64,000 nucleotides of DNA, taken from the NCBI RefSeq assembly GCF_003337415.1, contig NZ_QPJT01000007.1, positions 1 to 64,000 of the forward strand, given 5' to 3'. The first letter of the stretch is position 1, and each line of letters starts with the position of its first letter. Below the pieces are notes generated by a model. It ran no database searches. It was given only the letters and a program-made list of their open reading frames with translations, and was not told the origin of the DNA. The DNA is from Anaerobacterium chartisolvens (GTDB lineage Bacteria; Bacillota; Clostridia; Acetivibrionales; DSM-27016). Both the position numbers and the translations under genes were made by a program. Below, piece after piece: positions 8,786 through 18,100 of this stretch.

Positions 8786-11365
8786 ATGGACCCTAAAGCT
8801 AAAGCCGGCCCTTCCGGCACGTCGAAGAAAAAGAAGCAGAAGCAGCGCAAGCCTGCCGTAAGGTTTTTATTAAGAGTAATAAAAATATTTTTAATCATTT
8901 TTATAGCTGTTTCATGTGCGGCTGTGGGAATAGCGGGAGGAGCACTTGTAGGCTTTATAAAGTCGACACCTCCTCTGGATGAATCAAAGCTTAAGATACA
9001 GATTCAGAATTCAAGTGTTTATGATAGTGAAGAGAAGAAAATAGCCGAGCTGAACGGTTCTGAAAATAAAAACAGGATTCTTGCGAGCTATGATAAAATC
9101 CCCAAAAATTTAAGGAACGCCTTTATAGCAATAGAGGATGAACGCTTTGAAAGCCACAACGGAATAGACATAAAAAGAACTCTGGGAGCTGTAATAAGCT
9201 ACATAACCACAAGAGGAAACTCGGCATACGGAGGAAGTACAATAACACAGCAGGTGGTCAAAAATATAACAGGAGAAACCGACAGAAGCCCTCAAAGGAA
9301 AATACAGGAGCAATGGCGCGCCATACAGCTTGAGCAAAAGCTTGAAAAGTGGCAGATACTTGAGCTGTATATGAATCTTGCATATATGGGAGAAAACTAT
9401 TACGGCGTAGAATCGGCATCCAGAGCATACTTTGGAAAGAGTATAGGCGAATTGTCCCTTGCTCAGTGTGCAAGCCTCGCTGGTATTACAAATCTTCCTG
9501 GAAAATATAATCCCTTTACTGAAAATGGAAAACTAAATAATAAGTCACGTCAAAAGCTGGTACTCCAAAAAATGCTGGAGAACGGCTTCATAAGCCAGGC
9601 AGAATACGATGAAGCAATAGACGCGCCCCTTGACTTTCAGAAGCGTCCTGAAGTTGCCGATCAGACTACCAGCAGACAGACATATTTTGTAGATCAGGTA
9701 GTGAAGGATGTGGCAAGCGATCTCATGGCCAAGTATGGCTATACCGAAGAAATAGCCTATACAATGGTTTATAATTACGGTCTTAAGATATACACAACTC
9801 AGGACACCTCTGTCCAGACGGCTATGGATGAGGTTTTCAATAATGAAGAAAAATATTTCCCGGGAGCTAAAAACAGCAAGGGTGAGCTTCCACAGGCAGG
9901 CATGGCAATAGTCGATCCAAAAACGGGTAAGCTGGTAGCTGTATACGGAGGACGTGGAGAAAAAACAGCCGACCGGGTATTAAACCGCGCTACTCAAATC
10001 AAGAGACAGGCGGGTTCCAGCTTTAAGCCCCTGGCAGACTACGGGCCTGCCATAGATCAGCACCTTATCACGGCTGCCACTGCAGTTGACGACGTGCCGG
10101 TATATATGATGGGTGTAGAAAAGGGAAGGTACCCCGAAAATTTCCCTGAGAGCTACAGCGGCAAGTCTGAAAGGGTGTATAGAGGACTGGTAAGCATAAG
10201 AACCGCCATTGCAAGATCCATAAACGTGGTGGCTGCTAAAACATGGATGAGCATGGGCCCCGATATCTCGTTCAAGTATCTGGAGAAATCAGGAATAAGC
10301 ATGAAGGGCGAGGACAAATATCTGTCGGTGTCATTAGGAGGACTGAAGGGCGGTGTAAATCCCCTTGATATGGCAGCGGCATATTCTCCTTTTGTAAACA
10401 GCGGTATGTATTACCAGCCCATCACCTATACCAAGGTGTTTGACAGCAGTGGAAACGAGCTTTTAAACAAGCTGAAGGATAAAGAAATAAAGCAAAAGAG
10501 CAATGTTGTATATGATGAAGGAACCGCCTTCATCATGACCGACATGATGAAGGACGTATGCCTTCCCGGAGGTACCGCATCCTATGTAAAGATCTCCAAT
10601 TCCAAAAAGGAGTCCTTCCCTGTTGCCGGAAAAACAGGTACAACAAATGATGACAAGGATAGATGGTTTGTGGGCTACACCCCCTATTATGTAGGTGCGG
10701 TTTGGTATGGCTATGATTATCCCACCACAGTAAAGGTTTCGGGCAATAACCCTTCTGCCGTCATATGGCAGGCAGTAATGCAAAAAGCCCATAGCAACCT
10801 CCAAAAGTCCGACTTTTCGCCGGCACCCCCAAACGTTATAAAAAAATCCGTATGCATATACTCCGGAAAGACACCGTCCGAGCTCTGCTCCCAAGACCCA
10901 AGGGGCAATGCGGTGAGGCAGGAATATTTCCTTAAGGGAACGGAGCCAAAGGGCAGCGACGTCTGTGACATCCATGTTTCAGCAGAGGTTTGCAGCGATC
11001 CCGAGAGCAAGGACATACACGGAAGGGCGCTGCTGGCGGATAGATATTGTCCTTCCTCAGTATCAAAAGTGTTTATAAAGAGAAAGGAGCCATATACTCC
11101 GGTGCAGTCTAGCGACCCTTATCCTAAGGACTGGATTTATGAAGTACCCGTTGAATACTGCACAATACACGGCGAGGTGTCCAATGACCCAACTACCGGA
11201 GATCAGCTTCCTGATGATGAAGGACTGCTTCCTCCCGGCGGCGCTGAAGCAGGGGACCCTGCCTCTCAGCATACAGGCACAGTACAGCCTCCGAATATTC
11301 CCGAAATTGATGATGTTATAATACCCCCAAACGACGCGGAGGATAATCTTGCACCTATTGACTAG
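8786..11365 (+). CDS. Class A penicillin-binding protein (glycosyltransferase/transpeptidase)
   Basis: A bifunctional peptidoglycan synthase of 859 residues. A lysine-rich cytoplasmic tail is followed by a membrane helix (about 30-56), a GT51 glycosyltransferase domain with the catalytic-glutamate motif EDERFESHNG (E117), and a transpeptidase domain with SSFK (S411, K414), SIN (478-480) and KTGT (616-619). The C-terminal 180 residues are an extension with paired cysteines and a proline/acid-rich tail. The start at 8786 is chosen because GAAGGAGG lies 5 nt upstream; a longer frame from 8726 has no ribosome site. TATAAT at 8685-8690 may be its -10 box. The gene ends at a terminator shared with the convergent class B PBP. 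It is a PBP1A/1B-type protein; the exact subgroup is not decided. Confidence 0.93.
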   Translation: MDPKAKAGPSGTSKKKKQKQRKPAVRFLLRVIKIFLIIFIAVSCAAVGIAGGALVGFIKSTPPLDESKLKIQIQNSSVYDSEEKKIAELNGSENKNRILASYDKIPKNLRNAFIAIEDERFESHNGIDIKRTLGAVISYITTRGNSAYGGSTITQQVVKNITGETDRSPQRKIQEQWRAIQLEQKLEKWQILELYMNLAYMGENYYGVESASRAYFGKSIGELSLAQCASLAGITNLPGKYNPFTENGKLNNKSRQKLVLQKMLENGFISQAEYDEAIDAPLDFQKRPEVADQTTSRQTYFVDQVVKDVASDLMAKYGYTEEIAYTMVYNYGLKIYTTQDTSVQTAMDEVFNNEEKYFPGAKNSKGELPQAGMAIVDPKTGKLVAVYGGRGEKTADRVLNRATQIKRQAGSSFKPLADYGPAIDQHLITAATAVDDVPVYMMGVEKGRYPENFPESYSGKSERVYRGLVSIRTAIARSINVVAAKTWMSMGPDISFKYLEKSGISMKGEDKYLSVSLGGLKGGVNPLDMAAAYSPFVNSGMYYQPITYTKVFDSSGNELLNKLKDKEIKQKSNVVYDEGTAFIMTDMMKDVCLPGGTASYVKISNSKKESFPVAGKTGTTNDDKDRWFVGYTPYYVGAVWYGYDYPTTVKVSGNNPSAVIWQAVMQKAHSNLQKSDFSPAPPNVIKKSVCIYSGKTPSELCSQDPRGNAVRQEYFLKGTEPKGSDVCDIHVSAEVCSDPESKDIHGRALLADRYCPSSVSKVFIKRKEPYTPVQSSDPYPKDWIYEVPVEYCTIHGEVSNDPTTGDQLPDDEGLLPPGGAEAGDPASQHTGTVQPPNIPEIDDVIIPPNDAEDNLAPID

Positions 11366-11383
11366 AAAATAATTAACCAAAGC

Positions 11384-11429
11384 AAAAAGAGGCATATCAT
11401 AGTAATTACACTGTGACATGCCTCTTTTT
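11384..11429. terminator. Bidirectional terminator between the two PBP genes
   Basis: AAAAAGAGGCAT pairs with ATGCCTCTTTTT around a loop of about 20 nt, giving A- and T-rich ends that serve both convergent genes. Confidence 0.85.
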
Positions 11430-11431
11430 AT

Positions 11432-13579
11432 TTATCTTGTAAATATTACTTTATCCAATATTGCAATATCATCTACATTATTGTCGTCATTGAGATTAAA
11501 ATACTCAGCCATAATGTCTCTGGCAACATCTGCGGCATAATACCCGAACACACCTCTCTGTACTGCGACAGCCACGGCAATTTTAGGATTATCGGCAGGG
11601 GCATAGCATATAAACATTCCGTTATTGGACTTGCCCTGATAAATAGACTCATTTGTTTCAGCAGTACCTGTTTTTCCAGCAACCCTTATATTATAGCTCC
11701 TGTAAAAATCCTCAAACACATTGGCGGCAGTACCCTCCGTTGAATTTGCAACAGCCTCCATGCCGTCCTTGACTGCCTGTATTGTTTCAGCCTTAACAGG
11801 CAGTTGCGTATATTCCGGCTTATCCTCTTTAACAACCGTGCCATCACTTGCAATTATCTTTTTTATGACATGAGGGGTGTGTTTTTTCCCGCCGTTGGCG
11901 ATTGTGGCGGTATAGTTTGCAAGCTGCAAAGGAGTATAGTTATTATAAAGCTGACCTATTGAGGAAAGAGCGGTAAGCACCTTCCCCCATTGATTCCTGG
12001 TCTGCTTATAGTGATATTCCTGATTTGAGCGGGTACCCTTGCTCTCTCCTCCCAATTCTATTCCCGTATATTCGCCAAGTCCAAAATTCTTGCTCCATTT
12101 GTCTATGTTGTCGGAACCTAAGCTTATTCCCAGCTTGTAAAAATAAATATTGCACGAGGTAGCCAAAGCCTCTTTTAAGTCAATGGGGCCATGCCCGTGC
12201 GGCTTTGTTCCATTTCTGTATTCAAGACAGGTCAATCTTTCGCCTTCCTCAATTATAAACCCCGGATCGTCTATTTTCTGACCCTTTGTTATTACCCCTT
12301 CCTCCAGGCCCGCTACTGCAACAATGGGCTTGAAGGTGGATCCGGGAGGATAGGCGGCAGCTATAGCCCTGTTTACAAGAGGAGTATTGACATTATCCTC
12401 GTTCCACTCGGTTATTTTATTTTGCGCCTCCCTGTTCCCTGCACCTTCAAGGAAAATTGCCGGATCAAAGGTAGGATAGCTTGACATTGCAAGCACCTCC
12501 CCATTATTCACATCCAGTGCAACCACGGCCCCGGAAAAGGCATCCCCTTTATTGTTTTTGCTTGTTTTACCACCCTGCTTATTTCTTATTGAGGTTATTG
12601 TACGTTCAAGAGATTCCTCCGCAATCTTTTGGAGCTTCATGTCAATTGTCAGAATAACATTATTTCCCGGGACAGCGGGTCTGGAGTTCAGCTCCTCCGT
12701 AAACCTTCCCTCGGTGTCGACCTCTACCCTCCTCTGCCCGTCCTTGCCCCTTAAGTACTCCTCGGCAGCCAGCTCCACTCCCGATTTCCCTATAAGCTCA
12801 TTCATTGCGTAGCCCTTATCCTTAAGGCGCTTGTACTCTTCGTCATTAATCCCTCTTATATACCCTAAAATATGTGCGGCATACTGAGAGTCCCTGTACA
12901 CTCTTATAGGCTCGGTATCCGTTGTAACACCCGGAAACAGTCGATGCATCTCCTCCAGCTTCGCCATTGTTTCCTGAGATACATCCCTTGCAAGTGTAAT
13001 AGGATTAAGAGAATTTAAACCTCTTATTTCATACCTCATGGTCATTATTTTATACGCTTCTTCATCGGTATATTTTTTATCAATTTTATATTTATTCTCT
13101 CTTATATACCTGAAAGCCTCCTCCGGTGTGTCAAGCCTGTCCGTACTTTGAGGCTTAAGCCCGAATTCGCTCTTTATCCTCTCCACAGGCTCCTTGAGGT
13201 TTTTCAAGGATGAACCGAAGCCTATGGGATTGAAGGTTATAAACTTATTAAAGCTCCTGTTATATTCGTCGTTGCAGCTTTCAAACAAATTTGCAAGCCT
13301 TAAAAGCATATCATTCAATGAATTACTGTCAAGTCCCGCATAAACAATCTGTACAGTAAAGCCTATCCTGTTTGTTGCAATGGGAATACCGTTTCTGTCC
13401 AATATATCCCCTCTTGGAGCGGCAATTTTCCTCTCGTTTAAAAGCCTGCTCTGAGATTCACTGTCGTATTTCTGTCCGTTTATAATCTGCAGGTTTGCGA
13501 GCCTCAAAATAATTATAACTCCAAGTATAAAAAAGCACGCACCCAGTATATTATACCTGTCCTTAATTTTTTCCTTCAT
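11432..13579 (-). CDS. mrdA: Class B penicillin-binding protein, PBP2/MrdA type
   Basis: A monofunctional transpeptidase of 715 residues that crosslinks peptidoglycan. It has an N-terminal membrane helix (about 12-31), a PBP dimerisation domain (about 50-300), and a transpeptidase domain with STFK (S414, K417), SCN (475-477) and KTGT (636-639). There are no PASTA domains, which argues against SpoVD or division PBPs and in favour of the elongation-type PBP2. It is not beside mreBCD or rodA here, so the elongasome role is inferred from family features only. The convergent class A PBP makes this a small wall-synthesis island. Confidence 0.88.
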   Translation of the reverse strand: MKEKIKDRYNILGACFFILGVIIILRLANLQIINGQKYDSESQSRLLNERKIAAPRGDILDRNGIPIATNRIGFTVQIVYAGLDSNSLNDMLLRLANLFESCNDEYNRSFNKFITFNPIGFGSSLKNLKEPVERIKSEFGLKPQSTDRLDTPEEAFRYIRENKYKIDKKYTDEEAYKIMTMRYEIRGLNSLNPITLARDVSQETMAKLEEMHRLFPGVTTDTEPIRVYRDSQYAAHILGYIRGINDEEYKRLKDKGYAMNELIGKSGVELAAEEYLRGKDGQRRVEVDTEGRFTEELNSRPAVPGNNVILTIDMKLQKIAEESLERTITSIRNKQGGKTSKNNKGDAFSGAVVALDVNNGEVLAMSSYPTFDPAIFLEGAGNREAQNKITEWNEDNVNTPLVNRAIAAAYPPGSTFKPIVAVAGLEEGVITKGQKIDDPGFIIEEGERLTCLEYRNGTKPHGHGPIDLKEALATSCNIYFYKLGISLGSDNIDKWSKNFGLGEYTGIELGGESKGTRSNQEYHYKQTRNQWGKVLTALSSIGQLYNNYTPLQLANYTATIANGGKKHTPHVIKKIIASDGTVVKEDKPEYTQLPVKAETIQAVKDGMEAVANSTEGTAANVFEDFYRSYNIRVAGKTGTAETNESIYQGKSNNGMFICYAPADNPKIAVAVAVQRGVFGYYAADVARDIMAEYFNLNDDNNVDDIAILDKVIFTR

Positions 13580-13906
13580 TCTTACATTCTCCTGTAAATA
13601 TTTATAAACATTTAAAAGCTGCCGGACTCCCGGATGTTTATTTACAGTATATAAAACAAAATAAGCCCCGTCAAATGTATTTGGGGTCTGAAGGGGGCGG
13701 GTGTTTTTGACGTAACATAAACTTAATGCTTTACCAACCTGTATTTAATATTTATCCATTATTCTTATATATATATATGTAGTGATAAAGATTTTACATG
13801 GAGGATATAACTTGATGTAAGCAATTATATCCTCCATGTTTGTAAAATCTTTATCGCGTCCTATATAGAATCAGTTCGTATTTTATAAACGAAAGAATTT
13901 AATTAT
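13580..13906. other. Divergent spacer between mrdA and the radical SAM gene
   Basis: The 327 bp contain no gene. The notable content is the 72-nt palindrome at 13784-13855, just 51 bp before the radical SAM start. The remainder is AT-rich sequence that must contain the mrdA promoter, which I could not locate with confidence. Confidence 0.6.
13784..13855. repeat. Long imperfect palindrome (72 nt) before the radical SAM gene
   Basis: The left arm GATAAAGATTTTAC plus ATGGAGGATATAA is mirrored by TTATATCCTCCAT and GTAAAATCTTTATC, with a 14-nt loop and a 4-nt bulge (GTTT) on the right arm. That gives 27 paired positions with no mismatch apart from the bulge. There is no T run, and the left arm itself contains GGAGG. 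It could be a small mobile palindrome, a regulatory hairpin in the radical SAM leader, or a processed RNA. Confidence 0.85.
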
Positions 13907-15202
13907 ATGGCTTATAAAAACTCATTTTCAAAAAATTTAGATAGTCTGAAGAAATTCCTTTCGGGCAGAGCCCCGGGGCAGGTGGTAATACAATACACCG
14001 ATGCCTGCAACGCGAAATGTCCTCAGTGCGGAATGAATATACATGCCGATTTTAAGAGATCGAGACTTAATAAGGACTGCATAAAAAGGTCAATAGACGC
14101 AGCGGTGCAAAATGGTGTCAAATCCGTTTCCTTCACCGGCGGAGAGCCCCTTATTTATTTTGATGATGTACTGGAGCTTATACGGTATGCGGCAGAGGCA
14201 GGAATAGATCTTATAAGAACGGGTACAAACGGCTTCCTTTTTATGAATCCCGAATCGGAAGAATTTGAGCCGAAAATAGCTAAAATAGCTGAGGCGTTTT
14301 CTAAAACAAAGCTCAGAAATTTCTGGATAAGTATTGATTCCTGTGTCCCCGAGGTACATGAGCAAATGAGAGGACTTCCGGGAGTAATACGGGGCATTGA
14401 AAAGGCACTTCCCATTTTTCACCGGCATGGCATATACCCTTCCGCAAACCTTGGAATAAACCGCAATATGGGAGGCAAGGATACCCGCTCCGTCAAGCTT
14501 CACCCCCAATATCCAGAGATTTTTTACGAGACCTACAAACAGACCTTTGAAAATTTTTTAAAGCTCATTACAGGGCTTGGCTTTACAATAGTCAATATGT
14601 GCTACCCCATGAGTCTTGCTGAGAATTCATCCGATTGCGGCATGGAGGCTGTGTATGGCGCTGCTTCAACAGACTCCGTAGTTAATTTTTTACCTAAGGA
14701 AAAGGAATATATATTCAAGGCGCTGTGGAACATGATCCCGGTATATAGACCGAGAATAAGAACCTTTATGCCCCGCTGCTCGGTGCGTTCGCTTATCAGG
14801 CATTACAGCGGGCAGAACGATTACAGCTATTCATGCCGCGGCGGGATTGACTTCTTTTTCATGGATGCCCGCAACGGTGATGTATACCCTTGCGGCTACA
14901 GGGGAAATGACAACCTTGGCAAGCTGTGGGACATTGACCTTAAAAGCATTAACCGCAAGGCCTATTGCAGGCTCTGTGACTGGGAGTGCTTCAGAGACCC
15001 CTCTGAGCTTCTGGGTCCGGCTATAGATTTAGCAGTCCGCCCCGTATCAATATTAAAAAGATTCTTAAGTGACAAGGAATATGCAGGCACCTGGCTCAGT
15101 GACATAAGGTATTATATGGACTGTGATTTTTTTGACGGAAGGTTTGCCCCCGACTATAACAAATTAAGCAGGTGGAACAAACAATCAGCCGGGTGTATTT
15201 AA
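13907..15202 (+). CDS. Radical SAM protein with C-terminal cysteine-rich (SPASM-like) region
   Basis: A 431-residue radical SAM enzyme. C34, C38 and C41 in CNAKCPQC bind the [4Fe-4S] cluster that cleaves SAM, and SFTGGEP (about 75-81) is the glycine-rich SAM-binding motif. The C-terminal part has several cysteines (YSCRGGIDFF, VYPCGYRG, YCRLCDWECF) in an arrangement like SPASM/twitch domains, which hold extra clusters. The substrate is not evident: no peptide precursor gene or biosynthetic neighbour is adjacent, and the next gene is nearly 500 bp away. The ATG has only a weak AAAGAA-type ribosome site. The family is secure, the reaction unknown. Confidence 0.88.
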   Translation: MAYKNSFSKNLDSLKKFLSGRAPGQVVIQYTDACNAKCPQCGMNIHADFKRSRLNKDCIKRSIDAAVQNGVKSVSFTGGEPLIYFDDVLELIRYAAEAGIDLIRTGTNGFLFMNPESEEFEPKIAKIAEAFSKTKLRNFWISIDSCVPEVHEQMRGLPGVIRGIEKALPIFHRHGIYPSANLGINRNMGGKDTRSVKLHPQYPEIFYETYKQTFENFLKLITGLGFTIVNMCYPMSLAENSSDCGMEAVYGAASTDSVVNFLPKEKEYIFKALWNMIPVYRPRIRTFMPRCSVRSLIRHYSGQNDYSYSCRGGIDFFFMDARNGDVYPCGYRGNDNLGKLWDIDLKSINRKAYCRLCDWECFRDPSELLGPAIDLAVRPVSILKRFLSDKEYAGTWLSDIRYYMDCDFFDGRFAPDYNKLSRWNKQSAGCI

Positions 15203-15267
15203 TTTAAGTGACGAAAATGTTACCAACGAATATATTTTGTGGTAATATGAATGAAAATGCAAATTTT

Positions 15268-15452
15268 AACTCCCCTTCTATCTTCCCCTCACATTGAGGG
15301 GAAGAAAAAGAAGGGCGCTGGAGAAGAAAATTAGAAGAACAACGCATGCGCATGTAAAGCAGCTAGCGAAAGAAATGAGGAGACATCCTACAAAACCTAC
15401 ATGGACCTTCTTTTCCTTCCCCTCGAAGTGAGGGGAAGATAGATAGGGAGCT
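15268..15452. repeat. MITE-like element, 185 bp with imperfect terminal inverted repeats
   Basis: The left end (15268-15314) and the reverse complement of the right end (15406-15452) match over about 47 positions with few differences; both contain TATCTTCCCCTCAC followed by GAGGGGAAG and then AAAAGAAGG. Each end can also fold alone, since CTTCCCCTC pairs with GAGGGGAAG. The roughly 90-bp centre has no open frame. No clear target duplication is seen. The size and structure fit a non-autonomous miniature element; only one copy is in the window. Confidence 0.65.
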
Positions 15453-15625
15453 TATTAAAAATCTGGATTTGGAATAAAACGCCATAATATATTGGCTCTT
15501 TTTAACCATTTTTTTTTGGATAATTATGCTGTTATGTTAAAAAGGTGCTTCAATTGTAATCCCTATGGCGATTTTCCGAAATGCTGTGTCAGATATAATT
15601 TATGCACCCAAGCAGCCTTGCCTTT

Positions 15626-15655
15626 TTGACAACACAGATTTTCTTATGCTATAAT
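15626..15655 (+). promoter_or_regulatory. Sigma-A promoter of the peptidase-femAB-racemase operon
   Basis: TTGACA (15626-15631) and TATAAT (15650-15655) both match consensus exactly, with an 18-bp spacer. Transcription would start near 15662, about 30 nt before the first gene. Confidence 0.8.
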
Positions 15656-15690
15656 GAAAATCAACTAATCTAGTGGTTTGGGGTTATAAG

Positions 15691-17001
15691 ATGAAGAAAA
15701 GGCTCCTTGTTGCAGTTGTGACTATAATTATTTTTGAGCTTACTGCCGTAGCAGGAGTTTTTTTATATATGCTGTTTTCCTCTCAAAACACCTCCTTTAA
15801 TATTAGCAATGCCGATATAAAAGCATCGGAAGACATAGACAAATTTAAGAAATCAAAATTAAACGTGAATAACTCCCACGACATTGTGGCGGATATACAG
15901 TTTTCAAAAAATATTGTCTCAATAACTCAAACAATAAACTTTGACAAAGCCTCAAAAACACTCTATGCCTATGTGAATTCAGACAACACCGCAGAGACAA
16001 GTATAAAAAAGGTCTCCTCCTCTACGGGGGATCTAAGCTTTTCAAAAAAGGGCTCGGTTTTGGAAATAAGCGGCAGTAGAGTTGAGTCCAGCATAACTGT
16101 TGAATATGACATTACCTTGGGAAGCGGCAGATCTACCCTTACCCATATGAATAACCGCTATTACCTTACAAATTTCCTTATAACCCCGGGGGTATACAAA
16201 AAGGATGTGCTTATACGCCCGTATAAAAGCACACTGGGAGACCCTTATATTTATAACAGCATGAGCTACTATATAATCATAAAGGCGGATAAGTCTTTAG
16301 ATGTGTTTGCTCCGGCACAGAAGGAGGAGCACATTTTCGGGGCAAATAAAATAACCATACTTGAGGCCGCAAACATGAGGGATTTCCCCATAGTTATAGC
16401 CGAATCCTCCTCCGTATCCAAAATATCTCACGAAGGTATTGATATCTTTTATATAAATTCCTCTGAAACAGCGGGATATGTCAAAAAAGCCATTGACTTT
16501 GCTCAAAAAAACATAGGAAAATATCCATACCCATCCTTCTTTGTGGTAAAGGCACCCATTACACAAAACGGAATGGAATTTTCAGGCATGATCTTCCTGT
16601 CGGACATGTGCTTTGGGAATAAGGATTACTTAAAAACATTAACTTATCATGAGGTTTTACATCAGTGGTTTTATGGTATAATAGGAACTGATCAGATAAA
16701 CGAGCCTTTTCTGGATGAAGGACTGGTAACCTACCTGTCTGAGCTTCCCGACGGCGGCCATCCCTCAAAGCCTTTGTTCAGCGGCATAAGCAGCCGGAAG
16801 TTTTTGAGCAGGGCTCTGAGCGATTATTCCTCACGTGAGGAGTATTACCGTCTGGCTTATAATGACTCTGCATTATACTTTTATAATATTCATAAAAAAC
16901 TTGGCAATAATTTTTATAAGCTGCTTAATAAAATCTATGAGGATAAAAAGTTTAAAATGCTTTATTTCGAAGATTTCTTAAGCTACGCCAGTAATTACTA
17001 G
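15691..17001 (+). CDS. Membrane-anchored gluzincin metallopeptidase (M1-like)
   Basis: A 436-residue protein with an N-terminal membrane anchor (about 4-24) and a large outside region. The zinc motif is H320-E-V-L-H324, followed 18 residues later by E343 in LDEGL, the exact spacing of M1-family gluzincins. The preceding residues FSGMIFLS fit the substrate-binding strand. It lacks the long C-terminal helical domain of full aminopeptidases, so it is a short M1-like form. The substrate is unknown; the outside location and the femAB and racemase-type neighbours suggest envelope peptides. The ATG at 15691 with GGGG 7 nt upstream is preferred to an in-frame GTG at 15673 that has no ribosome site. 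Confidence 0.8.
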   Translation: MKKRLLVAVVTIIIFELTAVAGVFLYMLFSSQNTSFNISNADIKASEDIDKFKKSKLNVNNSHDIVADIQFSKNIVSITQTINFDKASKTLYAYVNSDNTAETSIKKVSSSTGDLSFSKKGSVLEISGSRVESSITVEYDITLGSGRSTLTHMNNRYYLTNFLITPGVYKKDVLIRPYKSTLGDPYIYNSMSYYIIIKADKSLDVFAPAQKEEHIFGANKITILEAANMRDFPIVIAESSSVSKISHEGIDIFYINSSETAGYVKKAIDFAQKNIGKYPYPSFFVVKAPITQNGMEFSGMIFLSDMCFGNKDYLKTLTYHEVLHQWFYGIIGTDQINEPFLDEGLVTYLSELPDGGHPSKPLFSGISSRKFLSRALSDYSSREEYYRLAYNDSALYFYNIHKKLGNNFYKLLNKIYEDKKFKMLYFEDFLSYASNY

Positions 17002-17014
17002 GGGGAAATATACC

Positions 17015-18100
17015 TTGAACACCTACATATGTGAAGATAACGAAAAATACAAAAAATTTCTGCTGTCCCATCCCCTGTGCAATTTTGCACAGTCGTCGGA
17101 GTGGGCCAAAGTCAAATCGGATTGGACCAGCAAGGTAATCATGGCGGAGGATGAAGCCGGAAACATCAGGGGAGCAATGAACATCCTTATCAGAAAAATA
17201 CCCGTGCTGGGCTATACCGTCATGCTGTCGTCACGTGCGCCCGTTTGCGACCCTCACGATGAGGAAGCTCTGTCGGCTCTGATGGCTTGTGCAAAGCAGC
17301 TTGCAAAGAAGCACAAATCCTATGTGCTTATGCTTGAGCCCGACGTTGATATACGTGATAAGGAGTTTAACGGCATAGTGCGCAATATGGGCTTTCATAT
17401 TAAGAACGCTTCAAAAAACTTCGAGGGCATAAACCCCAGATTTGTCTATAGAAAGGACATAAAGGGCAAAACCGAGGAGGAGCTTATACAATCCTTTCAT
17501 CAGAAATGGAGATATAACATAAGGCTTTCGGAGAAAAAGGGCGTAGAGGTCAAAATCGGCACCCGGAGCGATATCCCTAAGTTCCACAAGATAATGCTTG
17601 AGACTGGGGTACGTGATAATTTTGTAACCCGGAGTGTGGAATATTTTGAAAAGATGTATGACCGGATGGCGCCGGAGCATTTGAGGCTTTATCTTGCATA
17701 CTATGAGGGACAGCTTATTGCAGGTACCATAACAATATTGTACGGAAAAAAGTGCTGGTATCTTTATGGTGCAAGCAGCAACGAGCACAGAAAGGTTATG
17801 GCAAGCTATCTTCTTCAGTGGGAAGCAATGAAATGGGCGCTCGAAAGCGGGTGTGACGTTTACGATTTCAGAGGCGTTTCAGGAGACATGGACGAAAGCA
17901 ATCCGCTGTACGGAATTTACAGGTTTAAAAAAGGCTTCAACGGCGAATTGGTAGAGCTGATCGGAGAAATTGATTATGTGTTCAAGCCTTTTGTATATTT
18001 TATGGTAGAAAAGGGCTTCAAGCTCTTAAGGAGTATGAGATCAAAAATTTATATGCTGAAGCATAAAAATGAGGTTCATAATGAAAACACTAATAATTGA
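17015..18100 (+). CDS. FemAB-family aminoacyltransferase (peptidoglycan bridge formation)
   Basis: A 361-residue protein of the FemAB/FemX family, which transfers amino acids from aminoacyl-tRNA to the lysine or diamino acid side chain of the peptidoglycan stem. The GNAT-like double domain is visible, with KWRYNIRLSEKKG at 164-176, YDFRG at 283-287 and YRFKKGF at 302-308, all typical of the family. The start is TTG, 9 nt after GGGGG. It begins 13 bp after the peptidase gene and overlaps the racemase-type gene by 20 bp, so the three are one operon. The tRNA and amino acid used cannot be read from the sequence. Confidence 0.88.
   Translation: MNTYICEDNEKYKKFLLSHPLCNFAQSSEWAKVKSDWTSKVIMAEDEAGNIRGAMNILIRKIPVLGYTVMLSSRAPVCDPHDEEALSALMACAKQLAKKHKSYVLMLEPDVDIRDKEFNGIVRNMGFHIKNASKNFEGINPRFVYRKDIKGKTEEELIQSFHQKWRYNIRLSEKKGVEVKIGTRSDIPKFHKIMLETGVRDNFVTRSVEYFEKMYDRMAPEHLRLYLAYYEGQLIAGTITILYGKKCWYLYGASSNEHRKVMASYLLQWEAMKWALESGCDVYDFRGVSGDMDESNPLYGIYRFKKGFNGELVELIGEIDYVFKPFVYFMVEKGFKLLRSMRSKIYMLKHKNEVHNENTNN

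Larger units (their letters stand above)
15203..15690. other. Spacer with a MITE-like repeat and a promoter
   Basis: This 488-bp stretch contains the inverted-repeat element at 15268-15452 and, at its right end, the sigma-A promoter of the following operon (15626-15655). The roughly 170 bp between these show no gene or other recognisable signal. Confidence 0.6.
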
